A stretch of 13,302 nucleotides of DNA from Planctomycetota bacterium (lineage in GTDB: Bacteria; Planctomycetota; GCA-002687715; DRQF01), in contig JAJRYU010000765.1 in assembly GCA_024275615.1 (NCBI GenBank), positions 1 through 13,302 of the forward strand. Direction: 5' to 3'. The notes under the pieces were generated by a model. It worked only from the letters and a program-made list of their open reading frames with translations, did no database searches and was not told the DNA's origin. Each line of letters starts with the position of its first letter. The stretch's first letter is position 1. Positions 5,997 through 12,765 of the stretch are shown here, one piece after another. A program made the position numbers and the translations under genes.

Positions 5997-6562
5997 CTCT
6001 CGCCACCTGGCCGCCAGAGGATCTCCGAATCCGATTGTAGATTCACAAAACGTGCCATCACAAATAAGTGGTCGGAAAGGCGGTTGAGGTAGTGAACAAC
6101 AGCCGGGTTGATGATCTCATGAGCCGCGAGTGCGACTGTGCGCCTTTCAGCGCGCCTCGCCACGCAACGGGCAAGATGCAAGTGCGCACCCAAGGGAGAA
6201 CCACCAGAAAGAACAAAACTCTTGAGTTCCGGTAGGTCAGCATTCCAGTGATCGATCTCGGTTTCGAGTTTCACGACCTGGGACTCTGTCACCCGAAGTT
6301 TCTCGCCATCCTTTTCGTCGTCGGCGACGGGGACACACAAATCAGCACCCACATCGAAAAGATCGTTTTGAATGCGCTCCATCTGCCCAAGCATGGTTTC
6401 ATCCTGGCAATAAGTCCGGCAAACGCCGATAAGAGCACCGAGTTCATCGACCTCACCGTAAGCCCAAATACGCGGGTTGTCTTTTGACACTCGCGTGCCA
6501 TCCCCCAAGCCCGTGTCACCCTTGTCCCCAGATTTTGTGTAGATGCGCGACAAATGAACCAA
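5993..6562 (-). CDS. pduO: PduO-type cob(I)alamin adenosyltransferase
   Basis: The enzyme transfers the adenosyl group of ATP to cob(I)alamin to make coenzyme B12, used by mutases, diol dehydratases and class II ribonucleotide reductase. The 189-residue protein has the ATP-binding N-terminal signature of the PduO/MMAB family (TKSGDKGDTGLGDG, residues 9-22), followed by WAYGEVDELGALIG (33-46). It also has the central SFVLSGGSPLGAHLHLARCV segment with the VARRAERR arginines (134-141), and the C-terminal YLNRLSDHLFVMAR (158-171). All expected core motifs are present, so it should be active. The start is TTG at 6562, chosen because GGAG lies 7 nt upstream and the next residues lead directly into the signature. 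It begins 23 bp after the upstream unknown gene and is followed 89 bp later by bpt. No other B12 gene or riboswitch is visible nearby. Confidence 0.93.
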   Translation of the reverse strand: MVHLSRIYTKSGDKGDTGLGDGTRVSKDNPRIWAYGEVDELGALIGVCRTYCQDETMLGQMERIQNDLFDVGADLCVPVADDEKDGEKLRVTESQVVKLETEIDHWNADLPELKSFVLSGGSPLGAHLHLARCVARRAERRTVALAAHEIINPAVVHYLNRLSDHLFVMARFVNLQSDSEILWRPGGER

Positions 6563-6585
6563 TGTGATTCTCCAAAATGAGAGGG

Positions 6586-7734
6586 CTAACCCTCGGGAGG
6601 ACTATCCACGACTGCGGCCTCGGCTTCACCAATTTCTCGCAAGACATCCTCATCACGCAAATAGATGTTTGCCTTGCTATTCACACTCATCAAGACACTG
6701 AAGTGGCGAAGCGCTCGATCGAAATGCCGAAGACGCAAATGAGCGCGACCCAGAAATCGGTTGGCATCCAAGAGATCTCTCGGTGTCGCCAAGTCTATGA
6801 GCTTTTGGTCGTCAATCAGATCGCTCAACAAGCTGACGACACATTCGCTCTTTTCAATTTCATCGTTGCGAATCGCAACGATGATGCGTGCCTTGACGTT
6901 TGAATTGCCAACTTGACTGAGCCATGCATCATAATGGATAAGCGCCCTCGTTTGCAATGCGGAAACGGTCTGGGGACTCTCGGGCTGGCTCTCAGCACTC
7001 TTCCACAAGTGGTCGGCAATTGCACAGCGTGTAGCACAAATCTCTGGATCTCGCGCGCCGCCTTCGGCATGTGCGTCGAGTAGCTCCTGATCAAACTCCG
7101 CCTCTTCGACAGCTCCTAGCCTGAGGTGCAACTCAATGCGCAGGGCAATGGCAGGTAGCACCAGGATCCGCCAGGGTTGGAACTTTGCCTCAAATCCACG
7201 GAGGCTGGCGCGTATTTCCTGGAGTTCCTCTTCTTCTGCGGTCTCCTCAGACAAGAATGGCATCAACATGAATCGAGCCCTCGCACGATGCAAATTGGCG
7301 CTGGCCGCTAAGCCAGCCAATGTACTCTGCTCTTTCGGGGCCAAGGCCTGGTAATCGTCCAAAAACCGGGCGAAATCGCTGACTGCTGCCCGCAGGAGCC
7401 GCTGGCCTTCTTCGGGATCACGTTCAAGCATGGCGCCACCCTGAAAGTGCTTCTTAAACGCCTGTCTCAGGGAGGAAACTTCAGGTTGATCGGGAGAGGC
7501 CGCCATCCATTGCTTCAAGGAGGCCGTAATTTCTTCTTGAAGCGCCAACTCTCTGGGGCGACCTTGTAACCAGAGCATCGTCCCCACCAGTGTGAGAGCC
7601 ACAGGAAGGGCAATCGCGCCAGCTCCTTCAAACGCCAAAGCCGCAGCCACCGCAGCTACGAAAAATGCCACAGCGGCTCCCCGCCTTGAGCGGGCGGCAT
7701 GTAGAAGTTCCTGAATTCCTGGGCCGTGAGTCAA
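6586..7734 (-). CDS. Unrecognised two-TM protein with helical-repeat cytoplasmic region
   Basis: I do not recognise this family. The 382 residues start with a short basic segment (HAARSRRG). Two closely spaced hydrophobic spans follow (about residues 19-37 and 39-57, Ala/Val/Leu-rich), so both ends are probably cytoplasmic. The remaining 320 residues are charged and almost entirely helical in appearance, with TPR-like stretches such as LRLGAVEEAEFDQELLDAHA and, most clearly, ANRFLGRAHLRLRHFDRALR near residues 334-353. This suggests a membrane-attached scaffold or adaptor; no catalytic motif is seen. The start is TTG at 7734, supported by GAGGA 7 nt upstream. It is probably the first gene of a minus-strand group with pduO (23 bp downstream) and bpt, and is divergent from the CPBP gene. 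Confidence 0.75.
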   Translation of the reverse strand: MTHGPGIQELLHAARSRRGAAVAFFVAAVAAALAFEGAGAIALPVALTLVGTMLWLQGRPRELALQEEITASLKQWMAASPDQPEVSSLRQAFKKHFQGGAMLERDPEEGQRLLRAAVSDFARFLDDYQALAPKEQSTLAGLAASANLHRARARFMLMPFLSEETAEEEELQEIRASLRGFEAKFQPWRILVLPAIALRIELHLRLGAVEEAEFDQELLDAHAEGGARDPEICATRCAIADHLWKSAESQPESPQTVSALQTRALIHYDAWLSQVGNSNVKARIIVAIRNDEIEKSECVVSLLSDLIDDQKLIDLATPRDLLDANRFLGRAHLRLRHFDRALRHFSVLMSVNSKANIYLRDEDVLREIGEAEAAVVDSPPEG

Positions 7735-7794
7735 ATTGACTTCCTCATCTGGGCGTGCGAAGCTTCCGACAAAGATCCATCAGCGCTCGTTCGC

Positions 7795-7807
7795 CCCAAA
7801 TTTTGGG
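7795..7807. promoter_or_regulatory. Inverted repeat CCCAAA-T-TTTGGG
   Basis: This 6-bp inverted repeat with a 1-nt centre lies between the divergent starts at 7734 and 7843 and 35 bp before the chosen CPBP start. It is operator-like in size but has no known match. If the CPBP protein began at the upstream GTG (7726) it would be coding. Confidence 0.25.
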
Positions 7808-7842
7808 TGTCGATGGGCACGGGGGTCATTCTCGGGGAGACA

Positions 7843-8733
7843 ATGCCTAAGGTCAACAATTCTAACCATAGATTGCTGCAACCAGTACAAGGTCGAAGGC
7901 TCTTCTTCGCCTTGATCGCGGCGATCGCCTCAGTCATTTTTTTGACTCCTCTCGCTGTTTTTTTGCTCGACGTCAGTCCGCGCAAGACTTCTGTGACGAT
8001 TCTCCGATTTTCATTTCTGATTTTCGTCGCTTCAACCTGGAATCGAGCCGGGCCAGGGCTTCTGGAAGAATCCGGTTTGTACACAGACGGAACCCCGTTG
8101 AAGATCTGGTGGCGAGGGTTCCTCATGGGTGCGATTCCTCTGGCCCTTTATGTCATTGTCTTGACGTTCTTGGACGAACGAGAGTTCAAAGGAATCCGCG
8201 ACCAAGGAAAATTCTGGTGGGCGGTGACAAAATATCTGCCCCTCGCCTTGGTTATTGGATTTCTCGAAGACATGCTTTTCTTTGGATTTTTGCGGACACT
8301 CCTGGGTCGTCGCCTGGCACCTGCAGTGGGCATTTATGCCATCTCTCACTTCCTCGCCCCCAGCAAGCAGCACGTCTGGCAGGGCGATTCATGGTTCTCT
8401 GGACTAGAAGCACTCCAAGAAATGGGCCATGCACTCGGTGTTGGTGTCGGCAAACCTGTAGAACTCTTCGGACTTGTCCTCGTGGGTGCAACGCTCGCCT
8501 GTCTGTGCCTAAAATCAGGCAACATTTGGGCGGCCATGGGGGTGCACGGCGGTTGGTATTACGTGAGAACGATTTCTCGTAAGCTTGGTGAAGACCTGCA
8601 AGGTCAACATGAATGGCTCTTCGGGACGGATCGTTTCTACGACGGGATGTTGGGCTGGGTGGCGATTCTCTCCACAGGACTTATCTTCTGGTTCACTTGG
8701 AAAGAAACCAAAAAAGAGCCGCCGCAAGAATAA
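7843..8733 (+). CDS. CPBP-family intramembrane protease-like membrane protein
   Basis: CPBP (Abi/Rce1-like) proteins are polytopic glutamic intramembrane peptidases or degenerate relatives. The 296 residues contain about seven or eight hydrophobic spans. Motif 1, normally EExxxR, reads E142-D-M-L-F-F147: the first Glu is kept but the Arg is replaced by Phe. Motif 2 keeps its His (YAISH, H169). Motif 3 keeps its His (GVHGGWYY, H235) but has Tyr at the usual Asn/Asp position 239. Glu and both His residues expected for catalysis are therefore present in a diverged setting; activity is open. A further span (about 268-285) precedes a lysine-rich tail. ATG at 7843 with GGGGA upstream is preferred. 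An in-frame GTG at 7726 would add 39 residues without hydrophobic character and overlap the divergent gene. The 3' end overlaps the convergent kinase gene by 41 bp. Confidence 0.72.
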   Translation: MPKVNNSNHRLLQPVQGRRLFFALIAAIASVIFLTPLAVFLLDVSPRKTSVTILRFSFLIFVASTWNRAGPGLLEESGLYTDGTPLKIWWRGFLMGAIPLALYVIVLTFLDEREFKGIRDQGKFWWAVTKYLPLALVIGFLEDMLFFGFLRTLLGRRLAPAVGIYAISHFLAPSKQHVWQGDSWFSGLEALQEMGHALGVGVGKPVELFGLVLVGATLACLCLKSGNIWAAMGVHGGWYYVRTISRKLGEDLQGQHEWLFGTDRFYDGMLGWVAILSTGLIFWFTWKETKKEPPQE

Positions 8734-9886
8734 GCGCGAGCGCGACAAGACCCCAGCGAGTTTGACTTACCTGTTCGCGAGGTGCCTCGATGGCCTCTTC
8801 AAGAGCCTTGGCGAAAGAAGCCATGTCAACAAACCGTTTGCTAGTGTCATGACAGATTGCCCTTGTCACCGCTTGAGAAACCGCTCCTGGTATGGTCCGG
8901 TCTACTTGGGTCGGAGGAGGAGGAGGCCCTTTGAGAACGGCATCGAATAGAGTCTTCCGACTGTCCGCTTGATACGCAGGCCTTTCAAGCAACAATTCGT
9001 AGAGTGTGAGCCCGAGAGCATACACCTCTCCTTGGACTGAAGTGGAGTGCACCTCGCCACTCAGTATCTCTGGTGACAAATAGCGAGGCGTCCCTTGGAC
9101 TTGATCGTGTGTGCGCGTCAGAGCGCTCGCCCCTTCCTTACGTGCAATGCCAAAGTCAATAAGGACCGCAGACCTTTTCCCGTCCAACATGATGTTCGAT
9201 GGTTTGAGATCGCGATGAAGAATGCCCCGATCGTGGACTTGAGTCAAACTGGTTGCCACTTGGAGGACAATACGAGCCTTCAACGCCGCAGTGAGTGGCC
9301 GGGGATCGATTCTTCCTGGTTGTCTTTCCCCACGGAGGATTTGTATGGTCTCCGTGAGCGTGATTCCCTCTACCCAAGGCATAACCACATACAGAGAACC
9401 TTCTTCTTCACCAACGTCAATAAGGGGCACAACGCCATCAACGTCGAGCTCTGCTAGAATTTCAGCTTCGCGGCGAAACCGTTCCACCTCACTGGGATCA
9501 ACCTGCTGGTCTCTGCGGTGGACCTTGACGGCGACTTTTCGCTGAGTCTCTTCGCATTCTGCTTGATAAACGTGGCTGCTCCCGGTCGAAGCGGCCAAGA
9601 ATTGGATTTTGTAGTTGCCGATCTTGCTGAGACGCCACCCCCGGCGCCTCTCTCGCGTGGCTGTCCCCGGTGAATCAAGGACAAGAGGCGCATCAACCCC
9701 GCCGGCAATCATCGCCGCTAGTGATTCGGCAAATCGGGGATAGCGGGCCAGATAAGAATCTGGATCCGGGGGTTGACCTTCTTCGCACCGCAAAATGTAG
9801 TGAAAGAGAACGGCCTCCAAGAACTCATCCACTTCCTCAGGATTCGCCGTCGACTCTGGGGATTCGGGATAGGGCTCTAGCGTCAT
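8693..9886 (-). CDS. Tail-anchored Ser/Thr protein kinase, partner of sigma factor
   Basis: Residues 18-62 form a helical module with the DPDSYLARYPRFAESL motif common in planctomycetal kinases. Residues about 90-365 are a Hanks-type kinase domain. The catalytic residues are visible: Lys121 (VAVKV), a Glu near 140, the HRD loop HRDLKPSNIML with Asp226 and Asn231, Asp244-Phe-Gly, and a Thr/Ser-rich activation segment ending SPE (271-273). Two oddities: the glycine-rich loop is degenerate (about residues 97-107, LAASTGSSHVY, one Gly), and the helix-F Asp is Glu287 (GEVYALG). A single TM helix (378-394) sits at the extreme C-terminus with three residues after it, so the kinase is tail-anchored in the cytoplasm with no extracellular sensor. 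The ATG overlaps the sigma gene stop (ATGA), indicating coupled translation and a regulatory partnership. Phosphorylation of the sigma factor is inference; a kinase-controlled ECF sigma is known in Vibrio (EcfP/PknT). Confidence 0.9.
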   Translation of the reverse strand: MTLEPYPESPESTANPEEVDEFLEAVLFHYILRCEEGQPPDPDSYLARYPRFAESLAAMIAGGVDAPLVLDSPGTATRERRRGWRLSKIGNYKIQFLAASTGSSHVYQAECEETQRKVAVKVHRRDQQVDPSEVERFRREAEILAELDVDGVVPLIDVGEEEGSLYVVMPWVEGITLTETIQILRGERQPGRIDPRPLTAALKARIVLQVATSLTQVHDRGILHRDLKPSNIMLDGKRSAVLIDFGIARKEGASALTRTHDQVQGTPRYLSPEILSGEVHSTSVQGEVYALGLTLYELLLERPAYQADSRKTLFDAVLKGPPPPPTQVDRTIPGAVSQAVTRAICHDTSKRFVDMASFAKALEEAIEAPREQVSQTRWGLVALALILAAALFWFLSK

Positions 9887-10482
9887 TCAATCTCACCGTC
9901 AAGTAGTTTGCGCAATCGCAGCCGCAACCGCGCATCAACCTTGGCGAATCGCAACCGTACACCCCGATCTGACATGCCCACCAGATCCGCGATCTGTCCC
10001 GATGAAAAACCGCGCATTCGCAGGCGATAAATGACGCGCTCAATCTTGTCAAAAGACCGCAATTCTGCGTACCGCAGGCGTTGCAGCTCAGAAAGACTGG
10101 CTTTGGTAGAAGGAGTTGCGTCAAGATCGGAGATTTCGGCGCCATCCGGCAAGAGCAAACGCCGTTTGATGTGGCCGCCGTTGGCTTTCTGCAAAACTAT
10201 GCGGGTCACAATTCCCCGAAGCCACCGGGCAAAAGAGGTACTGTCGTCGTACTGAAACCGGGGCATTTTGCGCATGACGACCATCCACGTGTCGTTCATG
10301 ATATCCCGCGTTTCTTCCAAAGTCCGCAGCGGATAGCCCAGTCGTTTCCTTGCCCAGCGCACGAGCATCGGCTCATGGATCTCCACCAACCGCGCTAAAG
10401 CCTCTCGATCACCGTTCTTAGCGGCATCCAGAAGCTCGGGAACTTCAGGGGAATTTTCTTCCATCCCGTTTGAATCCCACAA
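9883..10482 (-). CDS. ECF-like RNA polymerase sigma factor
   Basis: The 199-residue protein has only sigma regions 2 and 4. Region 2 (about 25-100) includes EALARLVEIHEPMLVRWARK, the core-binding/-10 helix ETRDIMNDTWMVVMRKMPRF, and SFARWLRGIVTRIVLQKANG. After a linker of about 30 residues, region 4 (131-192) has the helix-turn-helix GFSSGQIADLVGMSDRGVRL that would read the -35 element. No anti-sigma factor is adjacent; instead the stop codon overlaps the start of a membrane-anchored Ser/Thr kinase, suggesting control by phosphorylation or by kinase binding. The start is TTG at 10482, preceded by AAAGGAGG 4 nt upstream, the strongest Shine-Dalgarno in the window. The in-frame ATG at 10464 has none. 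Target genes are unknown, and no clear autoregulated promoter was identified in the 329-bp upstream gap. Confidence 0.9.
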   Translation of the reverse strand: MWDSNGMEENSPEVPELLDAAKNGDREALARLVEIHEPMLVRWARKRLGYPLRTLEETRDIMNDTWMVVMRKMPRFQYDDSTSFARWLRGIVTRIVLQKANGGHIKRRLLLPDGAEISDLDATPSTKASLSELQRLRYAELRSFDKIERVIYRLRMRGFSSGQIADLVGMSDRGVRLRFAKVDARLRLRLRKLLDGEIE

Positions 10483-10754
10483 GGGGCCTCCTTTACGTAT
10501 CCGTCCTCATTGGAATAAGAACAAAACAGAACTCTATACATTTCTTGGAGTAATCCTAGATGTATAAAGATGCAACCGAGTTTTCCTTGAAAAGAAAGTG
10601 AACCCAGCTTAGTGTGTCTGTAGAAACATGGTCGAGGTTGTGTCCCATACACGTAAAAAATCCTTCCTTCCTCTCTACGCCTGAAATCTTTTCCTTGGCT
10701 ATGTTTCCTTTACTTTGCTCAGGCGGCAATCAGCCATTCCGTGTAAGCCACAAC

Positions 10755-10772
10755 TCGACACTTTTGTGTCGA
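10755..10772. promoter_or_regulatory. Perfect dyad over the lpxA -35 box, operator candidate
   Basis: TCGACACTTTTGTGTCGA is a 7-bp perfect inverted repeat around TTTT. Its left arm contains the TCGACA -35 candidate of the lpxA promoter, so a bound dimeric repressor would block RNA polymerase. As RNA it would lie upstream of the predicted start site, so a DNA operator is more likely than an mRNA hairpin. No U-tract makes it a terminator in either direction. Confidence 0.5.
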
Positions 10773-10782
10773 AAGCTATGAT
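10755..10782 (+). promoter_or_regulatory. Sigma-70-type promoter candidate for lpxA
   Basis: TCGACA (10755-10760, 5 of 6 to TTGACA), a 16-bp spacer and TATGAT (10777-10782, 5 of 6 to TATAAT) precede the gene. A start near 10789 leaves a leader of about 23 nt. Confidence 0.5.
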
Positions 10783-10811
10783 CGCGTCGTACATTCAACG
10801 GATCAAACACG

Positions 10812-11645
10812 ATGCAAACACAGATTCACTCCACCGCCCTCGTTCACGCCGATGCCGAACTCGACACCGGAGTCTCAATCGGACCCTACTCCATCGTCGA
10901 AGCCGGAGTCACTGTTGGAGCGGGGACACAAATCTTGGCCAGGGCTCATCTCATGACTGGTTGTTCCATGGGTCGAAACAACGAAGTTCACCCCGGCTGT
11001 GTCCTCGGAAACACGCCACAGGACCGAGCCTTTCAGTCTGACACCCAAAGTTTTCTGGAAATCGGCGACGACAACATTTTTCGTGAAAATGTCACGATGC
11101 ATCGTGCAACATCGCCGAACTCGGCGACTAAGATTGGCAACCGTGGTTTTTTTATGGGCAATTCACACGCTGCCCACGATGTCATGATCGGCGACGATGT
11201 CATCGTTTGCAACAACACCGTTCTTGCGGGTTACGTTTCCGTTGGCAATCGTGCTTTCATTTCTGGCAATGTCGTGGTCCATCAGTTCACGCGCATCGGC
11301 GACCTCTGCATGCTCGGCGGTAGCAGTGCGGCTGGCCAAGATGCTCCACCTTTTACCATGGTGATTGGGCGCTCTCAGATTCGCAATCTGAACGCAGTCG
11401 GCATGCGCCGTGCGGGCATACCCAAGTCAACCCGGTCGGAGATCAAAAAACTCTACGGAGCGATCTTTGCCAGTCGTGGCAACTTCGACGAAGTCCTGGA
11501 AGTCGTAGCGCAAGCACCGGACATCCCTGAGATCAACTTGATCCGAAAATTCTATCAAGCGAAGAGCAAGAGAGGTTTCATGTGGCCGCCGGCCCACAAG
11601 AACGCCAGGCTGGACGAAAGACAGCGACCCCAGGAGACGTCATAG
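10812..11645 (+). CDS. lpxA: LpxA-like UDP-N-acetylglucosamine O-acyltransferase
   Basis: LpxA adds a 3-hydroxyacyl chain from acyl-ACP to UDP-GlcNAc, the first step of lipid A synthesis, in the cytoplasm. Residues 5-185 are left-handed beta-helix hexapeptide repeats (for example VSIGPYSIVEAGVTVGAGTQ). Next come LpxA-specific blocks: FLEIGDDNIFRENVTMHRAT, SHAAHDVMIGDDVIVCNNTV with catalytic His122 (E. coli His125) and His119, VVVHQFTRIG with His157 (His160), and GGSSAAGQDAPPF. The C-terminal helical domain (204-257) ends near KSKRGF. Two details by alignment from memory: the E. coli His144 position is Tyr141, and the acyl-ruler Gly173 is kept as Gly170, which suggests a long acyl chain. A 20-residue polar tail makes it slightly longer (277) than usual. 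ATG has only a weak GGA upstream. An acyltransferase-3 gene starts 3 bp after its stop. A paralogous role on another sugar nucleotide is possible. Confidence 0.87.
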   Translation: MQTQIHSTALVHADAELDTGVSIGPYSIVEAGVTVGAGTQILARAHLMTGCSMGRNNEVHPGCVLGNTPQDRAFQSDTQSFLEIGDDNIFRENVTMHRATSPNSATKIGNRGFFMGNSHAAHDVMIGDDVIVCNNTVLAGYVSVGNRAFISGNVVVHQFTRIGDLCMLGGSSAAGQDAPPFTMVIGRSQIRNLNAVGMRRAGIPKSTRSEIKKLYGAIFASRGNFDEVLEVVAQAPDIPEINLIRKFYQAKSKRGFMWPPAHKNARLDERQRPQETS

Positions 11646-11648
11646 CCC

Positions 11649-12698
11649 ATGTACAAGGCTCAGCTTGACGGCTTTCGCGGCATGCTCTTCCTCGCAGTCT
11701 TCACTTATCATCACAACATCACTTTGTGGATCCTGACCTACGCTTTGCCGTGCTTCTTCGTGATGAGCGGTTTTCTCATCACGCGTATCCTCCTGCGTGG
11801 GGACCCCAGCAACAAGAAAGCGTTCTTCAAGGCTTTCTATGTACGACGTGCACTGAGGATCTTGCCGATCTTCTACATCGTTGTTCTCACCTGTTGGTAT
11901 TTTGGCATTCTTTTGTTTCCTCTGTCCCAGCTCACCTACACTTTCAACATCAAATTGTTCTGGCTCAGCATTGACCGCGATGGCAGCGGTTTTCATGAAG
12001 TGTTCAAGAACTGGGACTTTGGGCAAATGCATCTTTGGAGCATGTGCATCGAAGAACAGTTCTACATGCTCTATCCTCTGCTCCTCATGTGGACAAAGAA
12101 AATCTGGCGCGTGCCCATTCTCCTGGGCTCCATCGTGTTGTCGGTTGCGCTGCGTCTGTGGTTCTCTACTTTTTACCCTGAACTTCTTTCTGGCGCGCTT
12201 CTGCCGGTATGTGGTGAATATATTCTTTGGGGTTGCTTGGCAGCAGTCTTGACCGAAAAACGCCTCGCCTTTGGCCCCCCTTGTGTCTGGCTCTATGGTG
12301 GTGCGATCTTGCTTTTGGGATTAGCGCAAATGCCAGCACCTCACATGGAAACAGGCTTCTTTCAGTTCGTACCTGGCAAGTTGCAAACAGTTTTCGCAAT
12401 CGGCATCACCGCCACCATTATTGGCCTCTGGCACGACGACGACTCTCTTCTTTCGCGCTTCCTTCAGCTCCGCCCCATCGCCTACATAGGAAAAATATCC
12501 TATGGCCTCTATCTCATGCACATGGCCATGTTTGATTTGGGCGACTGGCTCTATGAGCAGTACCCAACTCTCAACAACTTCAATGACTACACTGTCCGAC
12601 TCATTCTGGTGCTGATATTTGGCAGTGCCAGTTGGTATCTCATCGAGGCGCCAATCAACCGCCTCAAGAGACACTTCCCTATGCCTTCTTTTTCCTAA
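11649..12698 (+). CDS. Acyltransferase-3 (OafA-like) membrane protein
   Basis: The family moves acetyl or other acyl groups across the inner membrane onto surface glycans, O-antigen, peptidoglycan or exopolysaccharide. The 349 residues form about ten TM helices with the family motifs in order: LDGFRG with the following H21/H22 (catalytic R-x10-H type motif, residues 7-22), FFVMSGFLIT (36-45), YVRRALRILP (64-73), HLWSMCIEEQFYMLYPLLL (128-146), and YIGKISYGLYLMHMAMF near residue 286. There is no C-terminal SGNH domain, so it is a stand-alone AT3 protein. ATG at 11649 follows the lpxA stop by 3 bp, with AGGAG 12 nt upstream inside lpxA, so translational coupling is likely. The pairing suggests envelope lipid or glycan decoration; acceptor and donor are unknown. 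It converges on the response regulator, 67 bp away, with no strong terminator between them. Confidence 0.9.
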   Translation: MYKAQLDGFRGMLFLAVFTYHHNITLWILTYALPCFFVMSGFLITRILLRGDPSNKKAFFKAFYVRRALRILPIFYIVVLTCWYFGILLFPLSQLTYTFNIKLFWLSIDRDGSGFHEVFKNWDFGQMHLWSMCIEEQFYMLYPLLLMWTKKIWRVPILLGSIVLSVALRLWFSTFYPELLSGALLPVCGEYILWGCLAAVLTEKRLAFGPPCVWLYGGAILLLGLAQMPAPHMETGFFQFVPGKLQTVFAIGITATIIGLWHDDDSLLSRFLQLRPIAYIGKISYGLYLMHMAMFDLGDWLYEQYPTLNNFNDYTVRLILVLIFGSASWYLIEAPINRLKRHFPMPSFS

Positions 12699-12765
12699 AA
12701 CCATAGGCTGGGATCGCTGACGTCCCCGGCGTTATCTTCGCCTTCTTCATCAAGCCACTCCCAAG

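Larger units (their letters stand above)
10483..10811. other. 329-bp divergent intergenic region
   Basis: It separates the minus-strand sigma factor from the plus-strand lpxA. It holds the sigma-gene Shine-Dalgarno (AAAGGAGG, minus strand), an AT-rich stretch at about 10505-10610, a pyrimidine tract (CCTTCCTTCCTCTCT, about 10671-10685), the 9-mer TTTTCCTTG twice, and the lpxA promoter with its dyad at 10755-10782. No convincing small ORF with a Shine-Dalgarno and no RNA gene was seen. An 85-residue minus-strand frame running through it continues into the sigma gene in another frame and is judged spurious. Confidence 0.7.

Noticed and set aside
7726..7842. 39-residue N-terminal extension of the CPBP protein from GTG 7726
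   Set aside because: It would overlap the TTG start of the divergent gene, has no good Shine-Dalgarno, and the hydrophobic protein begins properly after ATG 7843; not fully excluded.
7731..8126. 131-residue minus-strand ORF opposite the CPBP gene
   Set aside because: The CPBP frame has coherent TM segments and family motifs; the antisense frame has none and would overlap the start of the unknown TPR-like gene.
8109..8582. 157-residue plus-strand ORF in another frame of the CPBP gene
   Set aside because: Cys/Arg/Pro-rich shadow frame with no start signal or domain.
10395..10652. 85-residue minus-strand ORF in the sigma-lpxA gap
   Set aside because: It runs out of frame into the sigma-factor gene and lacks a motif or ribosome binding site.
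10671..10685. Pyrimidine tract CCTTCCTTCCTCTCT
   Set aside because: Simple low-complexity run with no array structure or partner element.
12728..12745. GGCG-TTATCTT-CGCC hairpin between the convergent acyltransferase and response regulator
   Set aside because: Only a 4-bp stem with a short pyrimidine run after it on the plus strand; too weak to call a terminator.
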